DNA from: Uliginosibacterium aquaticum
GTDB lineage: Bacteria > Pseudomonadota > Gammaproteobacteria > Burkholderiales > Rhodocyclaceae
Direction of reading: 5' to 3'
DNA: 64,000 nucleotides
Assembly: GCF_012972705.2 (NCBI RefSeq)
Contig: NZ_JABCSC020000001.1
Location: 1,302,001 to 1,366,000, forward strand
Below the pieces are notes generated by a model that was not told where the DNA came from, searched no databases, and saw nothing but the letters and a program-made list of their open reading frames with translations. The position numbers were made by a program, and so were the translations under genes. Below, in pieces: positions 1 through 8,571 of the stretch. Within the stretch, counting starts at the first letter, position 1. Every line of letters begins with the position of its first letter.

Positions 1-40
1 GTACGGGCGTGTTTGGGAAGTGTCTGGCTGCGCAACATGG
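1..40 (-). CDS. Partial 5' end of a divergent gene, possibly a siderophore receptor
   Basis: An ATG on the minus strand at 40-38 is preceded by a good ribosome binding site (AGGAG, 7 bases upstream) and opens a frame MLRSQTLPKHART that runs off the window edge. Only 13 codons are visible, so the product cannot be identified. Its position, divergent from an iron-siderophore importer across a Fur-box-like site, makes a TonB-dependent receptor the natural guess. That part is inference from context only. Confidence 0.4.
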
Positions 41-121
41 CTTTCTCCTGCAAACGAAATACTTGCTTGCGCAAACGCAGGCTGGCGTTGGCAGGGAGAT
101 AATAGTCTTGTTTGATCTAAA

Positions 122-136
122 TGCAAATCGTTCGCA
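122..136. promoter_or_regulatory. Candidate Fur box between the divergent partial gene and the ABC importer
   Basis: TGCAAAT-C-GTTCGCA is a 7-1-7 imperfect inverted repeat resembling the Fur consensus (TGATAAT-N-ATTATCA) in a GC-rich variant; 5 of 7 bases match between half-sites. It lies 134 bases before the importer start and 82 bases before the divergent ATG, so it could repress both in iron-replete cells. Found by eye only. Confidence 0.4.
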
Positions 137-269
137 ATTGATGTTGGTCGTGCTGCACGGCTTGGCTGCTCTAGGCTGGTGCGGGGCTGCGCGTCGGGCT
201 CTGATTCATCGGTGCTGGGTGCCCAAGCCTTGTTTGCGACCTTGTCCTGCATTGTTTTCCGGAGGTTGA

Positions 270-1376
270 ATGTTGAGAGTGTTGCTCGCCAGTGTGGCGG
301 CTTTGTTGCTGTGCTCACCGGCTTTTGCCGTGCGCTCATTGACTGACCTTGCCGGGCGTACGGTGAAGTTGCCCGATCGCGTTGAACGCGTGGTGATCGG
401 TGAGGGGCGCTTTCTGATAGCCCTGGGTTTGCTGGAAGGCGCAGCTCTGCCGCAGCGCGTGGTGGGCATGATGGGTGAGTTCGAACGTCTCGATCCGGAT
501 GGTTTTGCGCATTACCTGCAGCGTTTCCCCGCGCTAGCGAAAGTCGCGCGCGTCGGTCTTGTTGGGGTGGATAGTTTTAGCGTTGAGCAGGCCATAGCAC
601 TGCGTCCGCAACTGGTTGTCTTCGGTTCCGGCGGGCATGGCCCATCACCGCGTGATACTGGTGTGATTGCTCGCTTGGAGGCTGCGGGTATCGCAGTGAT
701 GTTCATCGATTTCCGTTCCGATCCGCTGCTTAACACGCCGCGCAGCATGAGGTTGCTGGGAGAGGCGTTGGGGCGTGAGAAGGAAGCGGCTGCCTATGTG
801 GCTTTTTACGAGGCTGAACTGGCCAAGATAACGGCAGGGCTCAAGGGCGTTACGCAAAAGCCGCGCGTGTTCCTGGAGAGCCGCGTGGGTTTGCGTGAAG
901 AGTGCTGTGAAACCATGGTGGGAGGAATGATGGGTCGCTTTGTTGATGCGGCGGGGGGTGACAATCTGGCGCGGCCTCTGGTGCCGGGTGAGGTCGGACA
1001 GGTGAATCTGGAGTACCTGCTGAGCCAGCAGCCGGAAGTTTATGTGGCGACGGCCGTGGGCAACTCCACTACTACCGGTTCGCGACGCATCCTGATGGGT
1101 GATGGCGCTGCCCCCGAGGCCGCACGTGCCTCCTTGCAGCAGTCCCTCAAGAGGCCTGGTATCAGTGGCTTGAGAGCGGTGCGTAGTGGTAGGGCACATG
1201 CCATCTGGCATCATTTTTATGATTCGCCGCTGAACGTGGTCGCGGTGCAGGCCTTTGCAAGCTGGTTCCATCCGCAACGCTTTGCCACGCTGGATCCGGT
1301 GCTTACCTTGCGCACACTCTATGAGCGCTTCCAGCCTCTGCCGCTGACGGGTACTTACTGGGTGTCGGTGAAGTGA
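270..1376 (+). CDS. Iron-siderophore ABC transporter, periplasmic substrate-binding protein (FepB/FecB class)
   Basis: The 368-residue protein starts with a Sec signal peptide (hydrophobic LLASVAALLLCSPAFA, cleavage near residue 20). A class III binding-protein fold follows, with the usual opening LTDLAGRTVKLPDRVERVV. The middle holds the typical VEQAIALRPQLVVFGS segment and the end a long helix-rich lobe. It should capture a ferric siderophore in the periplasm and hand it to the next two products. The stop overlaps the permease start by 4 bases (GTGA), so translation is probably coupled. Substrate is inferred from the adjoining catechol genes. Confidence 0.85.
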   Translation: MLRVLLASVAALLLCSPAFAVRSLTDLAGRTVKLPDRVERVVIGEGRFLIALGLLEGAALPQRVVGMMGEFERLDPDGFAHYLQRFPALAKVARVGLVGVDSFSVEQAIALRPQLVVFGSGGHGPSPRDTGVIARLEAAGIAVMFIDFRSDPLLNTPRSMRLLGEALGREKEAAAYVAFYEAELAKITAGLKGVTQKPRVFLESRVGLREECCETMVGGMMGRFVDAAGGDNLARPLVPGEVGQVNLEYLLSQQPEVYVATAVGNSTTTGSRRILMGDGAAPEAARASLQQSLKRPGISGLRAVRSGRAHAIWHHFYDSPLNVVAVQAFASWFHPQRFATLDPVLTLRTLYERFQPLPLTGTYWVSVK

Positions 1377-2407
1377 GTCTGGCTTCGGACTATGCCCGCC
1401 AGCGCGGGCGGCGTTTCATGTTACTGGTTGTTGGTGCTCTGGTTCTCCTGGCGAGCCTCGCCTGGGATGTGCTCAATGGCCCGGCCGGGCTCGGCTGGCG
1501 TGAGCTGAGCTTGGTGCTGACAACATCCGAACAGCTTGATGTCGGTCTTCGCGTGATCCTGTGGGATATCCGCCTTCCCTTTGCCCTGATGGCGTTGCTG
1601 GCGGGCGCGGCACTGGGGCTCGCCGGCGCTGAATTCCAGACTGCATTGGATAACCCACTAGCCAGCCCGATGACCCTTGGCGTCAGTGCTGCTGCCACCC
1701 TCGGTGCGGCCCTGGTGCTGGTTTTCGATCCGTTGCTGCCGGACGCCATCGAGCAGTACGCGGTGTCCACCGGTGCCTTCGTCGCGGCCATGACCTGTGC
1801 CCTGTTGGTGCAGGCCCTCGGGCGTTTTTTTGGTGGTGGCGCTGGGGCTATGGTGTTGCTGGGGATCACGTTTTCCTTTGCGCTAGAGGCTCTGGTGTCG
1901 CTGGTGCAGTTCGTGGCCGAGGCTGGTGCCCTGCAACAAGTGGTTTTCTGGCGTATGGGTTCGCTGGCGCGGGCAGACTGGCACAAGCTGGCGCTGTTAT
2001 CGGGCGTATTGGTGCTGTGTCTGCTGTGGGCATTGCGTCAGGCCTGGGTGCTGACTGCTTTGTGTGCCGGCGAGGAGCAAGCTCGGGCGCTGGGGATCGA
2101 TGTGGGCCGCCTGCGTCTGCATACCTTGCTGCGTGCCAGCTTGCTGGCTGGGGTGGCGGTGTCGCTGGTGGGGACGATCGGATTCGTGGGGCTGGTGGCT
2201 CCGCATCTGGCGCGTCTGGTGCTAGGCCAGGAACAGCGTCATTTCCTGCCCGGTGCGGCGCTGGCCGGTGCGCTGGTACTGTCACTGGCTTCTATCGCAA
2301 GCAAATCCATCATTCCCGGTCTGATCGTGCCGGTGGGCATCGTCACTGCAATGGTTGGCGTGCCGCTTTTCATTGGCTTGATCCTGTTGCAGCGGAGGGC
2401 CTTGTGA
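1373..2407 (+). CDS. Iron-siderophore ABC transporter permease (FecCD family)
   Basis: This is a 344-residue integral membrane protein with about nine to ten hydrophobic helices. It carries FecCD-family segments: GAALGLAGAEFQTALDNPLA near residue 80, LGVSAAATLGAA, and the C-terminal GFVGLVAPHLARL coupling region near 270. The GTG start overlaps the binding-protein stop by 4 bases. Only one permease gene is present, so the transporter is presumably a homodimer of this subunit (BtuC-like) rather than a FepD/FepG pair. Start choice rests on the overlap and on conserved gene order. Confidence 0.85.
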   Translation: MSLASDYARQRGRRFMLLVVGALVLLASLAWDVLNGPAGLGWRELSLVLTTSEQLDVGLRVILWDIRLPFALMALLAGAALGLAGAEFQTALDNPLASPMTLGVSAAATLGAALVLVFDPLLPDAIEQYAVSTGAFVAAMTCALLVQALGRFFGGGAGAMVLLGITFSFALEALVSLVQFVAEAGALQQVVFWRMGSLARADWHKLALLSGVLVLCLLWALRQAWVLTALCAGEEQARALGIDVGRLRLHTLLRASLLAGVAVSLVGTIGFVGLVAPHLARLVLGQEQRHFLPGAALAGALVLSLASIASKSIIPGLIVPVGIVTAMVGVPLFIGLILLQRRAL

Positions 2408-3207
2408 GTGGGCTGACGATTCATGCGCTGGACGCTGGCTATCGCAAGCACCGCGTCATTCACGCCCTTGATCTGCCGACACTCGCGCCGGGCAGCCTGC
2501 TGGCGCTGGTCGGTGCCAATGCGGCCGGCAAGTCCACACTGCTGCGCACGCTGGCCGGCCTGCTGCCGGCTCAGGGGGGGAGGGCTACTCTGGGAGAGGC
2601 CAATCTACTGTCGCTAGATGCCTTGGAGCGTCGCCGCCTGCTCGGTTACCTGCCGCAGAGCCTGCCTAGTGCGGCATCCTTGTATGCCTGGGAGACGGTG
2701 CAGGCAGCGCTGCGCGCTACGCGCCCCGGGATCTCGCGCCGCGAGGCCGATCGGCTTGGTGAGCAGCTGTTTGAGCGCCTTGGTTTGCAAGCGCTGGCCA
2801 TGCAGCGCATGAACGTGCTGTCTGGCGGCCAACGCCAGATGGTGGGTCTGGCGCAACTGATCGTGCGCGAACCACAACTCTTGCTACTCGATGAGCCGAC
2901 CAGTGCGCTCGACCCACGCTGGCAACTGGAGTTGCTCGGTGCGGTGCGCGAGATGGCGCGCAGCCATGGCTTGATCGCTGTGCTGGCCCTGCATGATCTG
3001 AATCTAGCGTTGCGCTTCTGCGATCGCGTGCTGGTGCTGGGGGAGGGCCGCGTGTTGGCAGAGGGCCGGCCGGCCGAGTTCATGACCCCGGGGGTATTGC
3101 GCGCGGCCTATGGCGTGGAGGGGCGTGTCGAAACCTGTTCCCAAGGCGCGACGGTGGTCTACATCGATCGTGCCTGTCCAAACCCTTCCTTCGGAGCTAT
3201 CGCGTGA
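2404..3207 (+). CDS. Iron-siderophore ABC transporter ATP-binding protein (FecE/FepC class)
   Basis: The 267-residue ATPase shows Walker A GANAAGKST, the signature LSGGQRQM, Walker B LLLLDEPTSALD and a switch histidine in LALHDLN. It energises uptake of the ferric siderophore across the inner membrane. The GTG start at 2404 overlaps the permease stop by 4 bases. A longer in-frame reading back to 2017 lies inside the permease gene and is rejected. The third glycine of Walker A is replaced (GANAAGKS rather than GPNGAGKS), which is common in this subfamily. Confidence 0.88.
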   Translation: MSGLTIHALDAGYRKHRVIHALDLPTLAPGSLLALVGANAAGKSTLLRTLAGLLPAQGGRATLGEANLLSLDALERRRLLGYLPQSLPSAASLYAWETVQAALRATRPGISRREADRLGEQLFERLGLQALAMQRMNVLSGGQRQMVGLAQLIVREPQLLLLDEPTSALDPRWQLELLGAVREMARSHGLIAVLALHDLNLALRFCDRVLVLGEGRVLAEGRPAEFMTPGVLRAAYGVEGRVETCSQGATVVYIDRACPNPSFGAIA

Positions 3208-3509
3208 TCTACCTGCAAGCGAGCTATCCCTGTTCTCAGCCCGGCCGGTTGATCCTCAAACTGTGCAAGCACTTTCGCCACAAGGTGCCGGCCGAGTTCA
3301 GTGCTGAGCGTGGCGAAGTGGACTTTCAGCCCGGCCGCTGCTCGATGCGGGCGGGGGCGGAGAGCCTGCTGATTCTGATTGAGGGTGAGGATGAGCAGGC
3401 GATTGGACGCATGCAGTACATCTTGCTCGATCACGTGCGGCGCATGGAGCGTCGGCCGGATCTGGAACTGGCGTGGGCTGCCGGTGCGGTGCCTGTAGCG
3501 GCGGGATGA
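3204..3509 (+). CDS. DUF2218 family protein
   Basis: This 101-residue cytosolic protein resembles the DUF2218 family: an alpha/beta sandwich with the conserved run LCKHFRHKVP and a later RMQYILLDHVRRM helix. Members occur often next to siderophore genes, but their biochemical role is not established. The GTG start overlaps the ATPase stop by 4 bases, so it belongs to the importer operon. It was checked as a possible MbtH protein: the MbtH signature (NxExQxSLWP) is absent. Confidence 0.7.
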   Translation: MIYLQASYPCSQPGRLILKLCKHFRHKVPAEFSAERGEVDFQPGRCSMRAGAESLLILIEGEDEQAIGRMQYILLDHVRRMERRPDLELAWAAGAVPVAAG

Positions 3510-3543
3510 GTGACCGGCAAATAGGCGCGCTCCGGCCGCGCGC

Positions 3544-4527
3544 ATGGAATCAATGGTGTTCTTGTGGTGTGGAGGTGTTGTGGCTTTCCTTTTTCGTCTT
3601 GCGGTAATCATGTGTGGCCTCATTGTGTTGAACCCGGTGTCGGCTGCGCTGGAGCCTGTGCCGGTCAGCTGGCAAGCAGCGCAGTTGCCACGCAGCCTGA
3701 GCTTTGAACTCGATTCGAAATATACCGGCCAGCGTTACCGCATCGTGCTGGGGCTGCCTCACGCGGCTGCTCCGGCGGAAGGCTATCCGGTGCTGTGGGC
3801 ACTTGATGGTCTTGCCAGCGTGCCGATCATGGAGTTCGTACGCCCGCGTCCGCTGTTGCCGAGCGATAACGCGGCCTGGCGCGAGAAAATAGGTCATGAG
3901 CCGGCCGGCCTCATCGTCGGTGTCGGCTATGCCAGTGGCGACGCCATGGATGTGAATGGTCGTGCGCTCGATTACACGCCGGCCTTGCCGGCGGGTACCC
4001 GCACCGGCGATCTGTTGTCGGCACGGCATGGTGGTGAAGCGGCTTTCCTCCAGTTTCTCGTTCTGGAGCTGCGTCCGCTGTTGGCACGTCATTTTCCCCT
4101 CGATGCGCAGCGCCATACTCTGTTCGGCTTTTCCTATGGCGGCTTGTTTGCCCTGCAGACACTCAGCACCCAGCCGCAACACTTTCAGCGTTACTGGGCC
4201 GCCAGCCCTTCGGTGTGGTTCGGCGAAGGTCATCTGTTGAAGCATTTTCCGGCACGCCTGAAGACCCTGAGTCTGACGCAGCCCACGCGTCTGATGCTGA
4301 CGGTGGGGCGCGATGAGCAATATCCAGCGAGCTTTGCTTCCGAGGAGACGAAGAAGCGCTTGCAGGTGCGTGCCATGGTCGATAACGCCGAGGCCGTCGC
4401 CGCGTTGCTGCGCGCAGCTGAACTGCCTGCGCTGCAGTTCGACGCGATGATCGTGCCCGGTCATGATCACCATGACATGCTCATGCATGGTGCGAGGCGC
4501 GTCGTCGAGTTTGCCTTTGCGCCCTGA
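3544..4527 (+). CDS. Alpha/beta-hydrolase of the Fes/IroE esterase type
   Basis: The 327-residue protein has a hydrophobic N-terminus (VVAFLFRLAVIMCGLIVL) consistent with a signal peptide or anchor, suggesting periplasmic action. The nucleophile elbow GFSYGG lies near residue 199 and the catalytic histidine is probably in PGHDHHDML near the end, as in the PF00756 esterase family. Homologues cut the ester bonds of catecholate siderophores to release iron or trim the ligand. If the siderophore made here is an amide-linked bis-catecholate, the enzyme may act on imported foreign siderophores or on pathway intermediates. Start is uncertain: ATGs at 3544 and 3553 and several later ones are in frame. 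Confidence 0.72.
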   Translation: MESMVFLWCGGVVAFLFRLAVIMCGLIVLNPVSAALEPVPVSWQAAQLPRSLSFELDSKYTGQRYRIVLGLPHAAAPAEGYPVLWALDGLASVPIMEFVRPRPLLPSDNAAWREKIGHEPAGLIVGVGYASGDAMDVNGRALDYTPALPAGTRTGDLLSARHGGEAAFLQFLVLELRPLLARHFPLDAQRHTLFGFSYGGLFALQTLSTQPQHFQRYWAASPSVWFGEGHLLKHFPARLKTLSLTQPTRLMLTVGRDEQYPASFASEETKKRLQVRAMVDNAEAVAALLRAAELPALQFDAMIVPGHDHHDMLMHGARRVVEFAFAP

Positions 4528-5871
4528 ATGGATCACGCCATGACTGCCACCGCCCAGCGCCTTCCCACCACATCCGCCCAGTACGGCATCTGGGTGGCAC
4601 AGCAGATGTCGCCCGAAAGCCCGGCCTATCTCACGGCGGAGGTTATCGAATTGCGCGGCCTGCTGGATCAGTCAGCGCTGTCCGCCACGGTGGTCGAGGT
4701 GCTGAACCACTGCGCAAGCCTGCATATGCGATTTGAGGCTGATGAGCAGGGCCTGTGGCAATGGCCACGGGTAGCAGCTTGCCCACCGCTCGCTGTGCAT
4801 GACTTCGGCGCGGAAGCCGACCCGCAGGCTGCTGCACAGGCCTGGATGAAGCAATCCCTGGCCGTGCTGTGCGATCCATCGCGCGATGTGTTGTATCGCA
4901 CGGTGCTGTTGCGCCTGGGTGAGGCCCAGCACCTGTGGTATCTCCAGGTGCATCACATTGCGCTGGACGGATTCGGCTATAGCCTGCTGTGCCAGAGCGT
5001 GGCCGAGCGCTACAGCGCTCGTGTCCGGGGGGAGGTACTCGCCGCGTTGCCGGATTGGTCACTGGGTAAGGTCTTGCAGGCCGAACAAGTCTATCGCGAA
5101 ACGGGTCAGTTCCTTCGCGACCAGGCTTTCTGGAGCACCCATCTGATGGATGTACCGCCACCGGCGCGCATCGATCCGGCGCAGAATTTCTGTGATGAGG
5201 TTCGCCGCTGCGCCACGCGCCTTAGCGGAGCCGAACTCGACGCCTTGCGTGCTGCCGCGCAAGCCTGCGGGCAGGATTGGGGGAGCTGGATGCTAGCTGC
5301 CATCGGCTTGTGGCTGGCGCGCCACTCTGGCCAGCGCTCACTTACTTTCGGCATGCCGGTGATGAACCGCCTTGGCACCCCAGCCCTCGGTGTGCCCTGC
5401 ATGGCCATGAATATCCTGCCGATGAGTCTGGTGCTGGGTGATGCACCCAGCATGTTGGTACTGAGCCGGCAGATCGCACAGCGCATGCGCAGCATCCGGC
5501 CGCATCTCTACTACCGCTATGGCTGGATCCGGATGGACCTGGGCCTCATGGCGCAGGGCAAGCACCTGTTCAATCAGGCCGTGAACCTGCTGCCGTTTGA
5601 CCGTAGTGCGCCCTTCACGGGGCTGCAGGCCACGATCCATCCGGTCACTGCCGGGCCGGTAAAGGATCTCAATATCAGTGTCTTTGTGCTGAATGCCGAA
5701 TGGCAGTTGCGTACCGAGGCCAACCCGGCCGCCTACGACGAAGGGCGTCTGCAGGCCCTGCATGAGGATTTGCTCGGCTGGCTGCGACAGCTTGCTGTGC
5801 TACCGGCGCAGCAGGGGCTGGATGCTTTGTTACCACAAGGGATGGGCGCCAGCGCGGAGGCGCTGCCATGA
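4528..5871 (+). CDS. Free-standing NRPS condensation domain
   Basis: The 447-residue protein is a lone condensation domain with HHIALDG (catalytic second His at residue 143) and the late RFGMPVMNR-type region (FGMPVMNRLG). No adenylation or carrier domain follows. It is clearly related to the condensation domain of the NRPS at 11127: both open with a Q-GIW---Q---P-SPAY pattern and share VPCMAMNI. It should join a carrier-bound 2,3-dihydroxybenzoyl group to an amine. ATG 4528 follows the esterase stop directly; ATG 4540 is an alternative. It ends 25 bases from the convergent exporter gene. Confidence 0.85.
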   Translation: MDHAMTATAQRLPTTSAQYGIWVAQQMSPESPAYLTAEVIELRGLLDQSALSATVVEVLNHCASLHMRFEADEQGLWQWPRVAACPPLAVHDFGAEADPQAAAQAWMKQSLAVLCDPSRDVLYRTVLLRLGEAQHLWYLQVHHIALDGFGYSLLCQSVAERYSARVRGEVLAALPDWSLGKVLQAEQVYRETGQFLRDQAFWSTHLMDVPPPARIDPAQNFCDEVRRCATRLSGAELDALRAAAQACGQDWGSWMLAAIGLWLARHSGQRSLTFGMPVMNRLGTPALGVPCMAMNILPMSLVLGDAPSMLVLSRQIAQRMRSIRPHLYYRYGWIRMDLGLMAQGKHLFNQAVNLLPFDRSAPFTGLQATIHPVTAGPVKDLNISVFVLNAEWQLRTEANPAAYDEGRLQALHEDLLGWLRQLAVLPAQQGLDALLPQGMGASAEALP

Positions 5872-5896
5872 GGCTGATTTCTCATGGCAGCTTTCT

Positions 5897-7126
5897 TCAG
5901 GACTGGTGTGATGCCGATGCCGCCAGCGGGGCTCTGGCTGCTTCCACGCTACGGTGCCGCTGCAGGCGCCCAAGCAGGATGGGCACCAGCAGGGCACCGA
6001 AGAGTGTCAGCGAGGCGAGTTCGGCGGTGTGCTTGAGTGGGCCGCCGGTGTTGCCAAGGACTAGTGCGGCGAAACCGGAGGCCAGCGCCACGCCGAGATC
6101 CTGCACGAGTTTCAGCAAGGCCATGAAGCCGGCTCGTTCCGGTGGGGCGGGGATCAGGCTCAATGTGGCAGCGAGGCTTACATTGCGCGCCGCATTGCCG
6201 GCCATGAACAGAATGAAACATAGCGTGGCGGGCAGTGCCATCACGTCAAAGAAGGGCAGCAGACCAAGGCTGAAGGCCAGGCTGGCCAGGATGATCGGCA
6301 GGCGTGGGCCACGCCGGTCGCAAGCGTGCCCGGCCAGTTGCATGGTGATCAGGGCCACCACGCCCCCGCCAAGGTAGAGCAGGCCGAGGCGCCCACGCGG
6401 GAAGTTGAGATTGAGCAGGTAGAAGGCTGCGAAGTTCGGAATCACGAGGAAGGCTGTGAACTGGTTGATCCCCTGCAGCAGGCTGGCTGCGCGTACTGCA
6501 GGGCGCATGAGTAAGCGCAGCGGAGCGGGGCGGGCAGGGCCGGCAAGGTGGGCGCGCTGCGCGGGCAGCAGGCCTGCTGCACTCAAGCATAGCGCCAGTG
6601 CCAAGCCGGCGATACACAGGAAAGGGGCTTGCCAGCCGAGGCGCGCGGACAGCTCTAGTGATAGCGGAATGCCGGCAATGGTGGCCAGCGCGAAACCGCC
6701 CATGACCCGGGCGATGGCGCTGCCGCGCTGCGGTGGTGGTGTGTTATCGATCAGGATGGTCATGCCGCTGGCAATGGCCGGAGCGGCGAAGAGGCCGGCG
6801 GCGGTGCGCGCGATCAGTAGGGTGACGAAACTCTGTGAGGCAGCGCAGGCCAGCAGGGCGGTAGTCAGTCCGGTCAGGCTCGCAAGCAGGGCGTGGCGAC
6901 GATCGAAGCGATCGAGGCGGGTCATGGCTGCGAGGCCGGCGAGCAGCGAAGCCGTGGTGTAGGCCGCTGTCAGCCAGGCTACCTGATTGGCCTGGAAGCC
7001 GAGTGCGGCAGCTAGATCCGGACCGAGTGGCAGGACCAGCATGAAGTCGAGGACGTATATGCATTGCAGGGCGCCGATGAGCAGCAGCAGGCGGTGAGGG
7101 GGCAGTGCTTGGTGTGTATTTGTCAT
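5897..7126 (-). CDS. MFS exporter, EntS-like (probable siderophore efflux)
   Basis: The 409-residue protein has about twelve hydrophobic helices typical of the major facilitator superfamily, with the loop motif RLDRFDRRHALLAS between helices 2 and 3. Its place between the two siderophore operons, divergent from entC, suggests export of the finished siderophore across the inner membrane. The ATG at 7126 is preferred: the reading frame open upstream to 7261 is polar and covers the Fur-box promoter region. Specific substrate is inferred from context. Confidence 0.75.
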   Translation of the reverse strand: MTNTHQALPPHRLLLLIGALQCIYVLDFMLVLPLGPDLAAALGFQANQVAWLTAAYTTASLLAGLAAMTRLDRFDRRHALLASLTGLTTALLACAASQSFVTLLIARTAAGLFAAPAIASGMTILIDNTPPPQRGSAIARVMGGFALATIAGIPLSLELSARLGWQAPFLCIAGLALALCLSAAGLLPAQRAHLAGPARPAPLRLLMRPAVRAASLLQGINQFTAFLVIPNFAAFYLLNLNFPRGRLGLLYLGGGVVALITMQLAGHACDRRGPRLPIILASLAFSLGLLPFFDVMALPATLCFILFMAGNAARNVSLAATLSLIPAPPERAGFMALLKLVQDLGVALASGFAALVLGNTGGPLKHTAELASLTLFGALLVPILLGRLQRHRSVEAARAPLAASASHQS

Positions 7127-7232
7127 GGTCTCTGTCGGGAGTGGGCGGGGCGTTCTTGCTGGGATGTTGTTAATGCTTTGGGGGCTCCATTGGGTTGATC
7201 TAAGTCTTGATGCTAATGGCCTTAAATACGAT

Positions 7233-7247
7233 TGCGAATAGTTATCA
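7233..7247. promoter_or_regulatory. Candidate Fur box between the exporter gene and entC
   Basis: TGCGAAT-A-GTTATCA is a 7-1-7 inverted repeat close to the Fur consensus; the right half is an almost exact consensus half-site (TGATAAC on the other strand). It lies in the 227-base divergent intergenic region, 106 bases from both the exporter start and entC. Iron-dependent control of both operons is therefore likely. Found by eye. Confidence 0.55.
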
Positions 7248-7353
7248 GTTAACGTTAGCATAACCTTGCTGGTTGAACGGGGTATGCATTTATGACGTAT
7301 GCCCTTTGAGTGAGTGGTGGGGTGCGAAGCGCCCGTGATTCTCAGGAGGGTGT

Positions 7354-8571
7354 ATGAACTATCCGTACCGGGAGCTGGACGCGCAGGAGTTTCCCGCTCC
7401 TACCGGGCCACAGGCCTTGTTCAATCACTACGGCAGCGAGGCTTGCATGTTTGCCTCGCCGGGCCAGACCCTGCTGGCCCACGGTGTGGCTGCGTGCCTT
7501 CCGATTGGTGAAGCGGGGGATCTTGCCATCCGTGCCATGGGCTTCCTGCGGGAAGCCAGTCAGGCGGGGCATGCTGGCCTTCTGGTCGGTGCCATTCCGT
7601 TTCTGCCCGAGGCTCCGCCCTATCTTTTCGTGCCGCAGCATTTCGAGCTGGCGGGTGGGGGACGTCAGATGCTTGCCGCTGAACTGAGCCCGCGCAGCAG
7701 CGTCGAGGTCTGGGCCGAGAGCCTGCCGAGCGAGGCACGTTACGAGCAGAACGTAACGGATGCGCTGACGCAGATCGCTGCTGGGAAACTTCAGAAGGTT
7801 GTTCTCTCTCGCGCCTTGCGCGTCCAGGCAGAGTTGCAACTGCCGAGCCTGCTGCGTGCGCTGGCCAGTCGGAATCCGCGTGGCTACACCTATGCTGTGC
7901 CCTTGCCGGAAGCAACTGAGGGCGGGGCGCGTAGTCTGGTGGGCGCCAGTCCGGAACTGCTGCTGGCACGCAGGGGAGGCCATGTGATCTCGAATCCGCT
8001 GGCGGGCTCGATTCCGCGCAGCAATGATGCGGAGGAGGACGAACGTCGTGCTCAGGGCTTGTTGCGTTCGGCCAAGGATCTGCATGAGCATGCGCTGGTT
8101 GTTGATGCGGTTGCCGCTGCTTTGAGACCCTACTGTCATGAACTGGTGGTGCCAGCCTCGCCTTCATTGGTGGCGACGCCGACCATGTGGCATCTCTCCA
8201 GCGAAGTGTGCGGTGAGCTGCGCGATCTCTCCACCAGCTCGCTGGAATTGGCGCTGGCATTGCATCCGACACCCGCAGTGTGCGGATATCCGCGTGACGT
8301 AGCGCGCGATTTCATCTGCGAGAGCGAGGGCTTTGAACGTGGTTTTTTCACCGGCCTAGTCGGCTGGTGCAACGTGCTTGGTGATGGTGAATGGGCTGTG
8401 ACGATACGTTGCGCCGAAGTCAGCGCGCATGCCGCCACCCTGTATGCCGGGGCAGGCATTGTGGAGGGTTCCGATCCGGCTCTCGAGCTTGCCGAAACGG
8501 CGGCCAAGCTGCGCACCATGCTGGGTGCTATGGGGCTGACGCTCGGGACAACACTGGAGGCACGGGCATGA
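7354..8571 (+). CDS. entC: Isochorismate synthase (EntC/DhbC)
   Basis: The 405-residue enzyme converts chorismate to isochorismate, the first step of 2,3-dihydroxybenzoate formation. It carries the chorismate-binding family blocks: [19 protein letters not shown], the NPLAGS segment, PTPAVCGYP and the C-terminal [12 protein letters not shown] strong AGGAGGGTGT site directly precedes the ATG. The stop overlaps the start of entE by 4 bases (ATGA). It heads the entC-E-B-NRPS-A operon and is probably iron-regulated from the upstream Fur-like site. Confidence 0.93.
   Translation: MNYPYRELDAQEFPAPTGPQALFNHYGSEACMFASPGQTLLAHGVAACLPIGEAGDLAIRAMGFLREASQAGHAGLLVGAIPFLPEAPPYLFVPQHFELAGGGRQMLAAELSPRSSVEVWAESLPSEARYEQNVTDALTQIAAGKLQKVVLSRALRVQAELQLPSLLRALASRNPRGYTYAVPLPEATEGGARSLVGASPELLLARRGGHVISNPLAGSIPRSNDAEEDERRAQGLLRSAKDLHEHALVVDAVAAALRPYCHELVVPASPSLVATPTMWHLSSEVCGELRDLSTSSLELALALHPTPAVCGYPRDVARDFICESEGFERGFFTGLVGWCNVLGDGEWAVTIRCAEVSAHAATLYAGAGIVEGSDPALELAETAAKLRTMLGAMGLTLGTTLEARA

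Noticed and set aside
9-269. Open frame of 86 codons before the importer gene
   Set aside because: No ribosome binding site, composition unlike a protein, and it crosses the Fur-box-like promoter region.
3204-3509. MbtH-like protein
   Set aside because: Size fits, but the MbtH signature is absent and the sequence matches DUF2218.
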